A stretch of 64,000 bases of DNA, taken from Saposhnikovia divaricata (Eukaryota; Streptophyta; Magnoliopsida; Apiales; Apiaceae). Under the pieces are notes generated by a model. The model was given only the letters and a program-made list of their open reading frames with translations. It did no database searches and had not been told where the DNA came from. A program made the position numbers and the translations under genes. Of this stretch, positions 22,257 through 35,100 are shown piece by piece. Numbering within the stretch: the first letter of the stretch is position 1; each line of letters begins with the position of its first letter. Location of the stretch: the NCBI GenBank assembly GCA_036435485.1, contig CM071597.1:149665647-149729646 (forward strand). Direction: 5' to 3'.

Positions 22257-25200
22257 TGTAAGAACCCTAATTTTTGGTGATATTTCCTTTTATTTAATAT
22301 CTTGTGGCATTGTCAATATAGAACCTTTCTAGTCATCCCTGTTGATTAATAGAATTGATTGTCTGAGAAACTGCGTTGTTGCATTTATTATGTAAGATAA
22401 AAAGGAAGATTGTGAAGGCAAGAGTCTTATTGTTAGTAAGATTTATAAAACTTGGGAGTTGAGAATGGTTAGAGTATTAAAGGATTTATTAAGAATTATG
22501 ACAAGGAATTATGGACATTCGAGGAATTTACACAATTAAGTACTTAAGGAATTACGAAGGAAATCTCTACGCGACAAAATATTATTACGAGGAATTAATT
22601 ATGATACGATAGGAAATAAGGATTAAGTGACAACCATTGGTGGAGAAATAATAATACAAGGAAGGATATTGCATGCAAGTGTCATGTAACAAGCTAGTTA
22701 GGAAATGAACTAGAAAGCAAAAAGCATAAAGCAACCATGAATAAGTGACTAGTTGGTGCATTATTCTAGGAGACAAAGAGGCATGGTGTATGCCTAGTCT
22801 ACTAACCCTAGGGTGTCAACATGTGACACAATACATACACACATCAATACATATCACAATAATACATTTCATCATTCAAACACCCAACACAAACCAAGAA
22901 AACTCCCCCCCACTTGGAGCAAACTGCTCTCGGCCAAGCAAGAGAAAAGGAAGAAGAAAAATTATTTTCCCCTCTTCCACTACTTCAAAAATCTCAAGAT
23001 TAAAACCCAAGCCTCTCCTAAGTGTTGTCAAGGTATGTACTAAGTTTCATAATTTATTTCAAGGTGTAGCTTGGTGAGAAAAATGGTGAAAGTTGGAGAT
23101 GTATATTGACTAACTTAAATCTTGTTTTAGATCTTGAAGTATAAGACTTGTAAAGACCATCCAAGGTGTTCTTGAGGATTGTAAAGCTTACCCAAGGTCT
23201 TTAGCTACTCAAGAAGGTATAAAAAATCATGAACCCTTTTGGTTATGTATTGTTTATAAAGTATGGTAGTAGATCCATGTGTTTTAGAACTAATCTTGGA
23301 TGTATATGTATTGGATAGCATGGATCTTGAGTTTTGAGGTTGAGATTGTGACTTTTATGACTATGGTTAATATATATATCTCCATGAGTGTTATGAACCA
23401 TGATCTAAGTGTATTAAGTGTTGATTATGTTATGGAAGTATGAAAAATGATTGATCTAAGTAGTTTGAGCTTGCTGAGTTTTGTCCAGGAACTTTGACCT
23501 GTATTGTAGCACGATTTTGAACCCCCAAATGATGTCCCCTGATGTCCTACCATATATTGTTGGAAAGATAATTGAATGTAGTTTCTGGAAATGTAAGGTT
23601 CATGGCTAGGTGATGTGCAGATTTTTAGTTATGGCCGGAGGAGTGAATTGTGTTTCTGGACTATGGACTGCACTAAGTGACCCCCTTGTGAACCTTGTTT
23701 AAACACCTTAAAATATATGTGGGATCATGGAAAAATTTGAGAATGTAGGGAATGCAGTGGTGAAGACCACCCAAAAAGAATTGGATTAAAATACGAATTT
23801 TTGGATTTTATAAAAATGCTAGAGTAAATTTCGCGCAAGGGAAAAAGTCGATTAGTGGAGCATAATTCTAGGGTTAATGGTTATGATTCGAATGTGGTAA
23901 CTAAATTGAGTCGATTAAGTGACGAGCGTAATCGAGTGATGACATAAACCTATAGTGGGGTTAGAGTGTCATAAGATGAAGTCGTTAAGTTAATTTCGTA
24001 CCCCCTAAAACCCCGTAATTAAAGAGATATTGTTAAGGTACTAACGAGCGGTTATTGCTTATGTATAGATCGTTCGACTCCGCACGCTCGACCACCCCAA
24101 CCAAACCAAGGCAAGTTTACTTTTCAAAACTTATCCATATACAAGGACTTTCACTGTGGTGTTTGTAGTTTTCAATTATATCAAATGCTATGTTTATCGA
24201 AGTATTGATGCAATTGAGATTGAATAAGTACATATATGCTTATACCCCTTGAACTTAGATTGAAATGTTTTCTTCGGACAACGACTCTAGCAATAGAGGT
24301 CGTAGCGGTCCGTATATACTATTGACCGGGGAGCGGTATATTATTATATCGTGTCTAGTTTGCGAAAACCCGAAGGGTCATTCGGATAGTATCGTATACT
24401 CAAGTAACTATTGTTATATCTTCGTAAATACTCGAAACCCTATCTTGGATTAAAAGTTTATTTTATCGAATAATTATTTTATTAATTATTAATATTAAAT
24501 CTTAAAATATTATTTATTAATTATTGTTCATTATTTAAAGACAAAGTTAATCCAAGATACTTTTTAATACTTCAAACTCGAACTCATTCGAACTCAAAAC
24601 ATTTTCGAAAACCCCCGGTCAGATTCTGCTTCTTGTATGATTTCAAGAATCATCGGTCGACTGATGTCGGACCTCAACTACTCTGTTTTCAATCAAAATC
24701 AAGTTTTCAAAGAAAAAGAAAAAGGGACTCTGGCAGGTGTGGGAACCGTTGACGAACGATTCCCGGGATGTGTAAGCGGCCGTGAGCCAGGCGGTCCATC
24801 AATTATTATTCCGGCCCAGGTGTTGCCGAAGGATGATTACGGATGTAGTTTTCATCGAGGGTGATTACGGATGTAGTTTTCACCCGAGGGATAGTTACGG
24901 ATGTAGTTTCTATCCTTCTACCGGTAGAGAAGACCCGCGGATTATTGGACTTGGATGTGGCGACTGATCATCGTCAATCCCTGTTAGGTTTTTATGTTTT
25001 CTTCCAGTCCCATCCTCCACTTTGGAAAAATACTCAAACACTGCTTCTTAGGCTTTTGTGCCAAGTTGCTGATAGTGTTCTATTTTGATGAGAAAATATT
25101 GACATCGTGCGATATCTAGAACTGCAAGATTTTCTATAAAGATTGGCACGTGTTAGTGCACTCTTGCAATTGTTTCAAAGAATGAAATGTTTTGTACGAG

Positions 25201-25921
25201 AAACCTTCTAAGCTAATGGAAGGAAAGAGGTTTGAAATGAAGTATTCCCTGTACAGTATGTTAATCGTGGAGTGTTTTGCCGAAAATGATATACTCATAT
25301 GTATATATTTTCAAACTTGAGATATGTTGAAATGGGAACCTTATAAAGGGTTCATATGTTAGTCTTAAAGCTCCTTAGTGAGTATAGATGTTTTATTCAA
25401 ATTCGGACATATACATTGTCCAAATATGTTTTGAAATCTGAGATATATATACCCATATAGTTGGGAATGTTTTCGAAATAAACCCCATTATTATTTTACA
25501 AATGGTGAACTTGCTGAGCATTATGTAGCTCATTCTTGCTTTATAAAAACTTTTCAGAAAGAGAAGAATTTGGTCGGTTAACTCCGCGACAGCAGAAGAG
25601 GAGTAGAAGATTTACCCCGGAGATGATTTAGTCCCTGATAGATACTGCAGAGTAAGTCTGATAGGTTTTCAACTGTAATAGTAAGACCTGTCTTCAAGTG
25701 TAGTTGTATAAGTGGAATTGTGTAAGACTCTGATTTGTACAAAATGAATTGTAATATTTAGTGGCACTTTTGATTATCGTTTCTGTGGCTCTAACTTGTT
25801 TGTGCTTAAGATTGAGGTCTGAATGGATGTATTGTTGAGTTGTACAGTTAATACAGGTATGATATGGTTGGATGGTGATGTGACGACCTGAATCTTTGAC
25901 CTCAGATTTGGGGGTGTCACA
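22257..25921 (+). repeat. 5' LTR of element A (3665 bp)
   Basis: Starts TGTAAGAACCCTAATT and ends TGTCACA just before the PBS. It matches 32114-35597 throughout apart from an extra segment of about 178 bp (roughly 22559-22736). Short frames (for example at 22745, 24265 and 24637) are shared by both LTR copies and match no known protein. Confidence 0.93.
24835..24915. repeat. About 28-bp tandem repeat, 3 copies, in element A LTR
   Basis: The phrase GATTACGGATGTAGTTTTCA and close variants occur three times in a row. The array recurs at 34511-34591 in the 3' LTR. Confidence 0.85.
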
Positions 25922-25925
25922 GAAA

Positions 25926-25937
25926 TGGTATCAGAGC
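25926..25937 (+). other. Primer binding site of element A (initiator tRNA-Met)
   Basis: TGGTATCAGAGC lies four bases after the 5' LTR end. Confidence 0.92.
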
Positions 25938-28900
25938 GATAAGTTACAGTACTCAGAAACGAAAGTGTTGAGAGTTAAGTCTAAGTAGGAGATGACATAA
26001 GAGATCGTAGTAAACTTATGATTGGACTACCGGAAGAGGTACCGGTGAGTAGAATGGACTGGAGTGTTACTGAAGGTATTATACTAGGGTCAATAGAATC
26101 CCTAGAGACCTTCAGAATGATGAATAGAGATTTGAGAGTCGTACATGGCCTATCATAGGTAATGATATAGGAAGCAGAGCGAAGCCTCAAGAGCAGCTGA
26201 GGTAGAGGCGATATTGCCAAAATGATCGGGTGACCAGGCTGGCGTAAATTTTGTGGCCCATAGTCCTCCACAGTTTAGGAGGCGGCATTTTTAAGAATCA
26301 AGGAGTTTAGACTTCCCTACATAATTAAGAGTACTTAGTACTTGGAATAACGAAAGTCTTTTACTTTGGCTACAAGATCCGATTTTCGATGAGTAACGGG
26401 TTTACCTGAAAGTTGGTCACTATGTCGTTGTGGATTTCATTACCCTTAATGGCACATTTTGCATGTGTTGTACGAGGATGTTATCATAAGACGAGCGTGC
26501 TAGATAATTCCACGCATGATTCGGACGCTAGAGCATGGTAGTTCAACTTAGAGAACAAACAAGTAGAATTAACAAAGGGACTCGAGAGAAGTTGAATATG
26601 GTTGCAACGAGCGATACAGTGATCTCGGAGTCTACCCAAAAGAAAGACCAGCGGGTCTAGAGTGGGATCCTTTGATAGAGATGTTATCAGGGACTACGTA
26701 TATATGTATTGTAGACCTCAATATTTTTGGTATATGTTCACATACACACACCCGCCACTGAACCTATGGACTGCACTGAGATCCCTGAGAGATCTCTTTG
26801 ATCTGTTCCCAGGGGGAACTGGCCAGTTGTGATTCATGATGGAAGGCATGAAGTAGGACCCTATGGACTTAGCAGGTGTCCCCGAAATGATATGAAGTTT
26901 GGTCTTCAAGATAAAGCACGGAAATGACAGATATATTTGTGAAACCCCAACCCGATAAATGACCTTAAGATGATGATTGAGAGACACACTAGTTGGTGTC
27001 TTGTATTACGAAGACGAAGAGATGGAGTTACCCTCATAGTGGTGATAATGAGATGCACGAATGATTATTAACTTATTTTGGTAACTACCGGCTGGTGCAC
27101 TACCTCATTTTAAACTTTTCATTAACCATGTTACCTCGATTAGTTTATATCAGGTAACCCTCCTAGCTTTCTACTTCAAACTTGTGGAATAACAACCAGT
27201 GATATACTTTCTCGAAACCGGGACTCATCCAAATATCATAACTGATCCCCGAGCATTCTATTTGAAGTTTATAATTATTTCTGCCCAGGACTATTCACAC
27301 TTTCTTTCAATTATCCAAGGAATGTTCAACAAATATTTCCTTAATTAATCGACGAATACTACTTAACGAATATCGATATTTGATTGCTTCTTTCATACTT
27401 GAACTCTTCAGTTGAGCTCATAAATATTCAACAAATTACTTCGGACATGGATGATCTAATGTCCAGACATCCCTCATGAATTCTTTTCTTCTATTCAAGA
27501 TGAGATTGTACACCGTATATTGAAATAATAGTAAGGATATCATCTTGATATTGGTATTCCGAATTTAATTCTATTGTCGGATCTGATAAAGCAGGTGTAC
27601 GGAGGCACCCTTGGGTGGACCGTTTCACTAATAAGTAATATTTGATGAGAGGTTATCGATTGTTCCGATACCTAGAACATTCTCTTCAGATTTTATAGTT
27701 TCTTTTTCAAACTTATTAACTTCTTATTTCCATTCGTTGTCCGAGTAGCATAAAGTTTCTTCGATATCTACGATGTTGAAATTCTGTTCTAGCCAATTGA
27801 AACTGGCTAGTCGATATGTCAATATGAATGACTAGTTGATTGTTCTAACTAGTCAAAATTGTAATGTTGTGAAGAACACCTAGCTAATTGTCCTAGCTAG
27901 TGGTGATGTCTCAAACAGGTGAACTAGCAAATTTTGTCTCGATAGTTTCTAGTGTTTCTTGAAAAGGACTAGTTATTGTTCCACTGGTCCAACCCCCAAT
28001 TTAATTCATTCTGCAATGCATTTTGCATGTGGTAAAGTATGATGATGAAGTTTTGACGAATAACTTGATTGAGACCTAATGAGGTCGCCCACTCGACTTG
28101 AACTCTTACCCATCTTCGTATCAGACTCTATATCACTTGAATATTTTATTCTTTCATTTCATACAATGAGAATTCATTTGAAACCATTGATTACTTGAGT
28201 GACAAACTACTTCATTCTTTAATTGTCATGGAGTAGAATTGCTTTCTATTGGCTGACCTTCATCAATGCAACTTTAGATTTCCTCTTATTATTCAGGAGG
28301 AAAAGTATCCACCCGATGTAAGAATTGTATAAAGACCGTCTTTATGACTTTTGTACCCAATAATCATTGCCCTTGTGCAACATTCTCTATGCTGTCATAT
28401 TACAGAATTATCAGGACGGGAAGGAATAAACCTTGTTGTATTCTTTCTGTCCATCCTTACATCTCCAAAAATCGAGACTCCTAGTATTTGGAACCATCAA
28501 CATTCTTGGAACATCCAATGTGGAATTCTTACTGAGATTATCTATTGGACCTTGTTATTTTGAAACCATTCCTTTCAAAGTGATTACTCTAAGGTGAACG
28601 GGAGGTACAATTGTGAACCGTTACACCAATATGAGATCAAAGACCAAATGTTGTAATTGTGCAGCCAGAGCGTTATGCCGAGTAATTATTGAAGTAGAGA
28701 AAACATGTCAGGGCATACCACAAGACCTTTAATATTGGTGTGGGGAAATTTATAAGAAATGATGAGGTGGTTGGGAATACGCTCCTACCAACCGTTGTCA
28801 GGATGTTATATTAATGAATTCCGGAGTTACCAAGCCTTTTCCTGATCCAGGAAATGCAAATCGATTGCGATGTAAAACATATCCTCAGAGGAAACTAGCA

Positions 28901-29329
28901 TGAAAGCGAGATGGACAAGAAAGGAAGAAATATCGTGGCAAGAATGTGAAGCTTTACTTAGCTTAAAGGGATTGATGCACATAGAGAGACATAAAGTTTA
29001 ACAGGCCCCTAATAGCAAATGAATGCATGGATATATGACAATGATCCTTCGAGATTACCACCTAACCAAGTTTATTGGGAATCGCAGTAGCATGCAGGCC
29101 TCAGGCTGATTGGTGCCAGTTGTGAAGGAGGACGAGCGTATGACATCTTACATATACCATCGAGAACTAATACCCTTATCAGAAATGGAGGAATTGTTGA
29201 CTAGTTAAAATGAGTAGTTGTTTTTTAAAGATAAGGTTGAAGAGAAGGTTTTACCAACTCCAGGTCGACCTCTGTACTGTGCCAAAGTTGGCATTCCACA
29301 CTAATATAAACGTTATAAAATTGTGGTAG
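25938..29329 (+). other. Degenerate interior of element A, gag and early pol region
   Basis: No open frame above about 100 codons and no recognisable gag, zinc knuckle or protease motif remain. The plus strand is purine-rich at both ends but clearly pyrimidine-rich from about 27060 to 28590. A small cluster of CTAG-type hairpins lies at 27788-27990. The rest looks like highly mutated former coding sequence, and I cannot assign more. Confidence 0.5.
27788..27990. repeat. Cluster of CTAG-rich short inverted repeats
   Basis: Four short hairpin-like units occur within 200 bp: CTAGCCA ... TGGCTAG (27789-27810), GACTAGTT ... AACTAGTC (about 27830-27854), CCTAGCTA ... TAGCTAG (about 27879-27901), and an imperfect one at about 27967-27990. 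Several loops contain ATTG. Confidence 0.6.
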
Positions 29330-29820
29330 TATCGTTTGAATGGACTAATGAGTCAGAAGCCTTTATGGATTAATGAACAAAGTTTTGGGATGAAATGAGA
29401 TATTAGCAACAACCTCGTTGTTAGCTATACTTGATGATAAAAAGAGGACTTTGAGAGTCACGATGATGCGTCTTTCGAGAGTTTAAGAGGTGTACTGATG
29501 CAGTAGAAAAAGGATGATAGCCTATACTTCTAAACAACATAAACGTTACGAGATAGCACTAACCGTGAGTCTGGGATTAGTCATGATGGCGTTCACGCAT
29601 AAAACTGAGACGTTAACCTTATGAGAAAAGTGTGAAAATTTCTCCACAAGTTCCATATATATATCTTCATATTAGAACTAAACATAAGAAAGAGAAGGTG
29701 ACGAGAGGGAGCAGGGAGTATAATGGAGAAATTTGTTATTACCTAGGGAAGGCCAGTGTGGTGGCCGATACCTATAGAAGGTATTATTCGAAATTGGAAT
29801 TCAGTCAGTATTGACCAAGA
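29330..29820 (+). pseudogene. Reverse transcriptase and RNase H remnants (element A)
   Basis: Near 29335-29385 the plus strand reads, with stops, TNESEAFMD..., resembling the gypsy RT block LTNAPxAFMDLMN. From about 29459 it reads DASFESLRGVLMQ and, after a frame change, IAYTSKQHKRYEI, resembling the RNase H block (TDAS ... GCVLMQ ... IAYASRQL). At about 29745-29785 it reads GKASVVADTYRR, the RNase H/integrase boundary motif. The order and strand fit gypsy pol. Spacing between the RT and RNase H traces is far too short, so deletions have occurred as well as point decay. Confidence 0.7.
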
Positions 29821-30859
29821 AAATAGAGTATATACCATAAAGAATTATGCTAGAGGAAAATGACTAAATTATGGGGAAGGAAAAAGATGTGTAGAGAATT
29901 AAGGGAATGTTTGGTAAACTGAAATGAAGGATGGTATTGGCAAACTATTAGGTACGAACGCGACATGCCAAAAGAAGAATGATAGAGATCTAGTGGATTA
30001 ATTCCGCCTGTAAAAAAAAGAAAAAAATCTTGAACGTGGACAGAATTATAATGAATTTCATAAGTAGGTCGCCAAAGACCGAGCCAAGAGATGGCCCTAG
30101 TTGATTTATGATTGTTGGACCAAGTGATTTACCTATAAGAGACCTTCCATTTAGAAGATTATCGATTTATATACAGAAGAGATGGTGGTGCAATATAAAG
30201 CTTCTGCAGTGATTACGTCAGATAGAGACTTAAGGTTAAACTTCGAATATTGAAGGTGCTTTCAAGTATAATTATTAAAGAGATTGAGCGTATGTACTAA
30301 TTTGACCTGTGGCTGACGGACATGGGAGAAGAATTATCCAGACGATCGAATTTGTAGTTAGTGTCGTGCCTTAGATTTCACGTGGAAATCGAGAAATGAA
30401 ATGAATGTTGTTATCACGATCATCACCCTGCGAACGTAAGGACGTCTCTTGTAAAGCGTACTGTGAAAGAAGAAGTTTCGCTTTTCTTGCGCTACGAAGA
30501 AGTCAATGAACGAGGGATATAGTAGCTGAACTGGTTCGACATATACCGAAGACTATACAGTATCCACAGCAAGTGGCAACGGCTGACGGGAGGCAACACA
30601 TGCCTGCTAATCAAGCGAAGGAATATGAGGAATACCGTGCGTATTGACGTTGTCTCAGATTACAAAACACGACCACAAAGCATTCACGGGCCAACGATAC
30701 AAGGACTCAACACGGATACTATGAACAAGGTAGAAGAGGAACGTGTGAGTAGTGGGATAGAAATTTTTAATCATAGAACAACCGATAAGGAATACAGGTC
30801 GAGGAGAGTATGCGTTGAGAAACAACATTAAAGCGTTGGCGAGACCAAGGTGAGATAAC

Positions 30860-31157
30860 AAAAGGGTTGAAGTGTCAACCTGAGAGTTAGAAAGGGTAAA
30901 GTTGGAATTGTATCCACAACTATTTTCCTTAGGTTCTTAAGACAGAATCCTTTTAAGGAGAGGAGACTGCATTAACCCTAATTTTCGTGAATATTCGAAA
31001 CCTGGACGAATAGTAATTTTATGGGTGGATGAGAAATTTTTGCAATCACGATATGTACGAATTATTAAATGAAGATTTCTAATTGATATTACGTCTTTAC
31101 GGTACAGACGAGTGTATGTAAAAGTCATTAGTTTTTTTACAAAACCCATTATTTCGA
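30860..31157 (+). pseudogene. Internal remnant of a 3' end: chromodomain tail, PPT and LTR start
   Basis: At about 30911-30925 a YPQLF-like chromodomain ending is readable. It is followed by GAATCCTTTTAAGGAGAGGAG, a close match to the PPT context of element B, and then by TGCATTAACCCTAATTTT, which resembles the LTR start of element A (TGTAAGAACCCTAATTTT). The next 170 bases are loosely LTR-like and end at the start of the integrase segment at 31158. This looks like an older element end buried inside element A. Confidence 0.65.
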
Positions 31158-32080
31158 ATGGTTAAATTTTATGAGATATCTAAGGAGATCGTGGTAAGGC
31201 ATGGGGTTCCTGTGAGCATTGTATCTGGGAGAGACCCAAGGTTCAACTCCAGGTTCTGGAGGAGTTTTCACGATTGTGTGGGGACCAAGTTAAACATGAG
31301 TACTACATACCACCCCCAATCAGACGGACAGAGCGAGAGAACCATCCAGACCATAGAGGACATGTTGAGAGTATGTGCCATCGATTTTAAGGGAAGTTGG
31401 GATGACCACTTGCCGTTGATCGAATTTTCCTACAACAACAGTTACCATGCGAGTATAGGCATGCACCCATACGAAGCTTTATACGGACGAAGATGTCGGT
31501 CTCCCTTTTGTTGGGAAGAGGTTGGAGAGCGGACGATTTTAGGACCTGAACTGGTCCAACAGACAAGAGAAACTATCGAACTCATAAGAGGACGGCTGGT
31601 AGCGGCCCAAGACAGACGGAAGAAGTATGCGGACCAGACCCGCAAGGACAAAGATTATGAGGTAGGAGAGTTTGTGATGTTGAAGGTATCACCGTGGAAG
31701 GGATTGATGAGATTTGGTAAGGGAAACTAAGCCCGAGATTTATTGGACCTTTTGAGATCTTGAAATGAGTCGGGAAGTTAGCCTATGAATTGGATTTACC
31801 CCCGAGCTTACAGCAAGTACATAATGTGTTCCATGTGTCCATGATACGACCCTACCATACCGACTTCCGACATGTGATAGAACATGATCAAGTGGATCTG
31901 CAACCGGACTTAACATATGTGGAGCAACCCGTAGAAATCATGGATAGAAAGGAACAGGTGCTGAGGAACAAGGTGGTCAAATTAGTGAGAGTTTTGTGGA
32001 GGAATCAGAATGTCGAAGAATCAACATGGGAACTAGAGAGCGCGATGCGTGAAAAGCACCCCCAACTGTTTTCAACCTGA
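31158..32080 (+). pseudogene. pol: Gypsy integrase C-terminal half plus chromodomain (element A)
   Basis: The 190-residue frame 31158-31730 covers HGVPVSIVSGRDPRF, TYHPQSDGQSERTIQ, SWDDHLPLIEFSYNNSYHASIGMHPYEALYGRRCRSP, the catalytic-core half of a gypsy integrase. The core Asp of the usual SDRDPRF block is Gly (SGRD), while the Glu in QSERT is present. Near 31725 the frame shifts; the next frame reads KLSPRFIGPFEILK, a TGA near 31766, then LDLPPSLQQVHNVFHVSMIRPY and a chromodomain-like tail (residues about 43-93 of the 31790-32080 frame, ending VEESTWELESAMREKHPQLF). The chromodomain marks a chromovirus, consistent with Tekay. The N-terminal HHCC region and first catalytic Asp are absent, because the segment starts abruptly at the remnant described at 30860-31157. 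Confidence 0.88.
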
Positions 32081-32097
32081 TTCCGGGACGGAATCCA

Positions 32098-32113
32098 TTT
32101 AAGGAGGGGAGGC
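32098..32113 (+). other. Polypurine tract of element A
   Basis: The purine run AAGGAGGGGAGGC lies directly before the TGTAAGAACC start of the 3' LTR. Confidence 0.85.
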
Positions 32114-35100
32114 TGTAAGAACCCTAATTTTTGGTAATATTTCCTTTTATTTAATATCTTGTGGCATTGTCAATATAGAACCTTTCTAGTCATCCCTGTT
32201 GATTAATAGAATTGATTGTCTGAGAAACTGCGTTGTTGCATTTATTATGTAAGATAAAAAGGAAGATTGTGAAGGCAGGAGTCTTATTGTTAGTAAGATT
32301 TATAAAACTTGGGAGTTGAGAATGGTTAGAGTATTAAAGGATTTATTAAGAATTATGACGAGTAATTATGGACATTCGAGGAATTTACACAATTAAGTAC
32401 TTAAGGAATTACATGAATAAGTGACTAGTTGGTGCATTATTCTAGGAGACAAAGAGGCATGGTGTATGCCTAGTCTACTAACCCTAGGGTGTCAACATGT
32501 GACACAATACATACACACATCAATACATATCACAATAATACATATCATCATTCAAACACCCAACACAAACCAAGAAAACTCCCCCCCACTTGGAGCAAAC
32601 TGCTCTCGGCCAAGCAAGAGAAAAGGAAGAAGAAAAATTATTTTCTCCTCTTCCACTACTTCAAAAATCTCAAGATTAAAACCCAAGCCTCTCCTAAGTG
32701 TTTTCAAGGTATGTACCAAGTTTCATAATTTATTTCAAGGTGTAGCTTGGTGAGAAAAATGGTGAAAGTTGGAGATGTATAGTGACTAACTTAAATCTTG
32801 TTTTAGATCTTGAAGTATAAGACTTGTAAAGACCATCCAAGGTGTTCTTGAGGATTTTAAAGCTTACCCAAGGTCTTTAGCTACTCAAGAAGGTATAAAA
32901 AATCATGAACCCTTTTGGTTATGTATTGTTTATAAAGTATGGTAGTAGATCCATGTGTTTTAGAACTAATCCTGGATGTATATGTATTGGATAGCATGGA
33001 TCTTGAGTTTTGAGGTTGAGATTGTGACTTTTATGACTATGGTTAATATATATATCTCCATGAGTGTTATGAACCATGATCTAAGTGTATTAAGTGTTGA
33101 TTATGTTATGGAAGTATGAAAAATGATTGATCTAAGTAGTTTGAGCTTGCTGAGTTTTGTCCAGGAACTTTGACCTGTATTGTAGCACGATTTTGAACCC
33201 CCAAATGATGTCCCCTGATGTCCTACCATATATTGTTGGAAAGATAATTGAATGTAGTTTCTGGAAATGTAAGGTTCATGGCTAGGTGATGTGTAGATTT
33301 TTAGTTATGGCCGGAGGAGTGAATTGTGTTTCTGGACTATGGACTGCACTAAGTGACCCCCTTGTGAACCTTGTTTAAACACCTTAAAATATATGTGGGA
33401 TCATGGAAAAATTTAAGAATATAGGGAATGCAGTGGTGAAGACCACCCAAAAAGAATTGGATTAAAATACGAATTTTTGGATTTTATAAAAATGCTAGAG
33501 TAAATTTCGCGCAAGGGAAAAAGTCGATTAGTGGAGCAAAATTCTAGGGTTAATGGTTATGATTCGAATGTGGTAACTAAACTAAGTCGATTAAGTGACG
33601 AGCGTAATCGAGTGATGACATGAACCTATAGTGAGGTTAGAGTGTCATAAGACGAAGTCGTTAAGTTAATTTCGTACCCCCTAAAACCCCGTAATCAAAG
33701 AGATATTGTTAAGGTAATAACGAGCGGTTATTGCTTATGTATAGATCGTTCGACTCCGCACGCTCGACCACCCCAACCAAACCAAGGCAAGTTTACTTTT
33801 CAAAACTTATCCATATACAAGGACTTTCACTATGGTGTTTGTAGTTTTCAATTATATCAAATGCTATGTTTATCGAAGTATTGATGCAATTGAGATTGAA
33901 TAAGTACATATATGCTTATACCCCTTGAACTTAGATTGAAATGTTTTCTTCGGACAACGACTCTAGCAATAGAGGTCGTAGCGGTCCGTATATACTATTG
34001 ACCGGGGAGCGGTATATTATTATATCGTGTCTAGTTTGTGAAAACCCGAAGGGTCATTCGGGTAGTATCGTATACTCAAGTAACTATTGTTATATCTTCG
34101 TAAATACTCGAAACCCTATCTTGGATTAAAAGTTTATTTTATCGAATAATTATTTTATTAATTATTAATATTAAATCTTAAAATATTATTTATTAATTAT
34201 TGTTCATTATTTAAAGACAAAGTTAATCCATGATACTTTTTAATACTTCAAACTCGAACTCATTCGAACTCAAAACATTTTCGAAAACCCCCGGTCAGAT
34301 TCTGCTTCTTGTATGATTTCAAGAATCATCGGTCGACTGATGTCGGACCTCAACTACTCTGTTTTCAATCAAAATCAAGTTTTCAAAGAAAAAGAAAAAG
34401 GGACTCTGGCAGGTGTGGGAACCGTTGACGAACGATTCCCGGGATGTGTAAGCGGCCGTGAGCCAGGCGGTCCATCAATTATTATTCCGGCCCAGGTGTT
34501 GCCGAAGGATGATTACGGATGTAGTTTTCATCGAGGGTGATTACGGATGTAGTTTTCACCCGAGGGATAGTTACGGATGTAGTTTCTATCCTTCTACCGG
34601 TAGAGAAGACCCGCGGATTATTGGACTTGGATGTGGTGACTGATCATCGTCAATCCCTGTCAGGTTTTTATGTTTTCTTCCAGTCCCATCCTCCACTTTG
34701 GAAAAATACTCAAACACTGCTTCTTAGGCTTTTGTGCCAAGTTGCTGATTGTGTTCTATTTTGATGAGAAAATATTGATATCGTGCAGTATCTAGAACTG
34801 CAAGATTTTCTATAAAGATTGGCACGTGTTAGTGCACTCTTGCAATTGTTTCAAAGAATGAAATGTTTTGTACGAGAAACCTTCTAAGCTAATGGAAGGA
34901 AAGAGGTTTGAAATGAAGTATTCCCTGTACAGTATGTTAATCGTGGAGTGTTTTGCCGAAAATGATATACTCATATGTATATATTTTCAAACTTGAGATA
35001 TGTTGAAATGGGAACCTTATAAAGGGTTCATATGTTAGTCTTAAAGCTTCTTAGTGAGTATAGATGTTTTATTCAAATTCGGACATATACATTGTCCAAA

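Noticed and set aside
22745..23077. A 110-codon frame repeated at 32421-32753
   Set aside because: The repetition reflects the two LTRs of element A. The sequence is low in complexity and has no recognisable domain.
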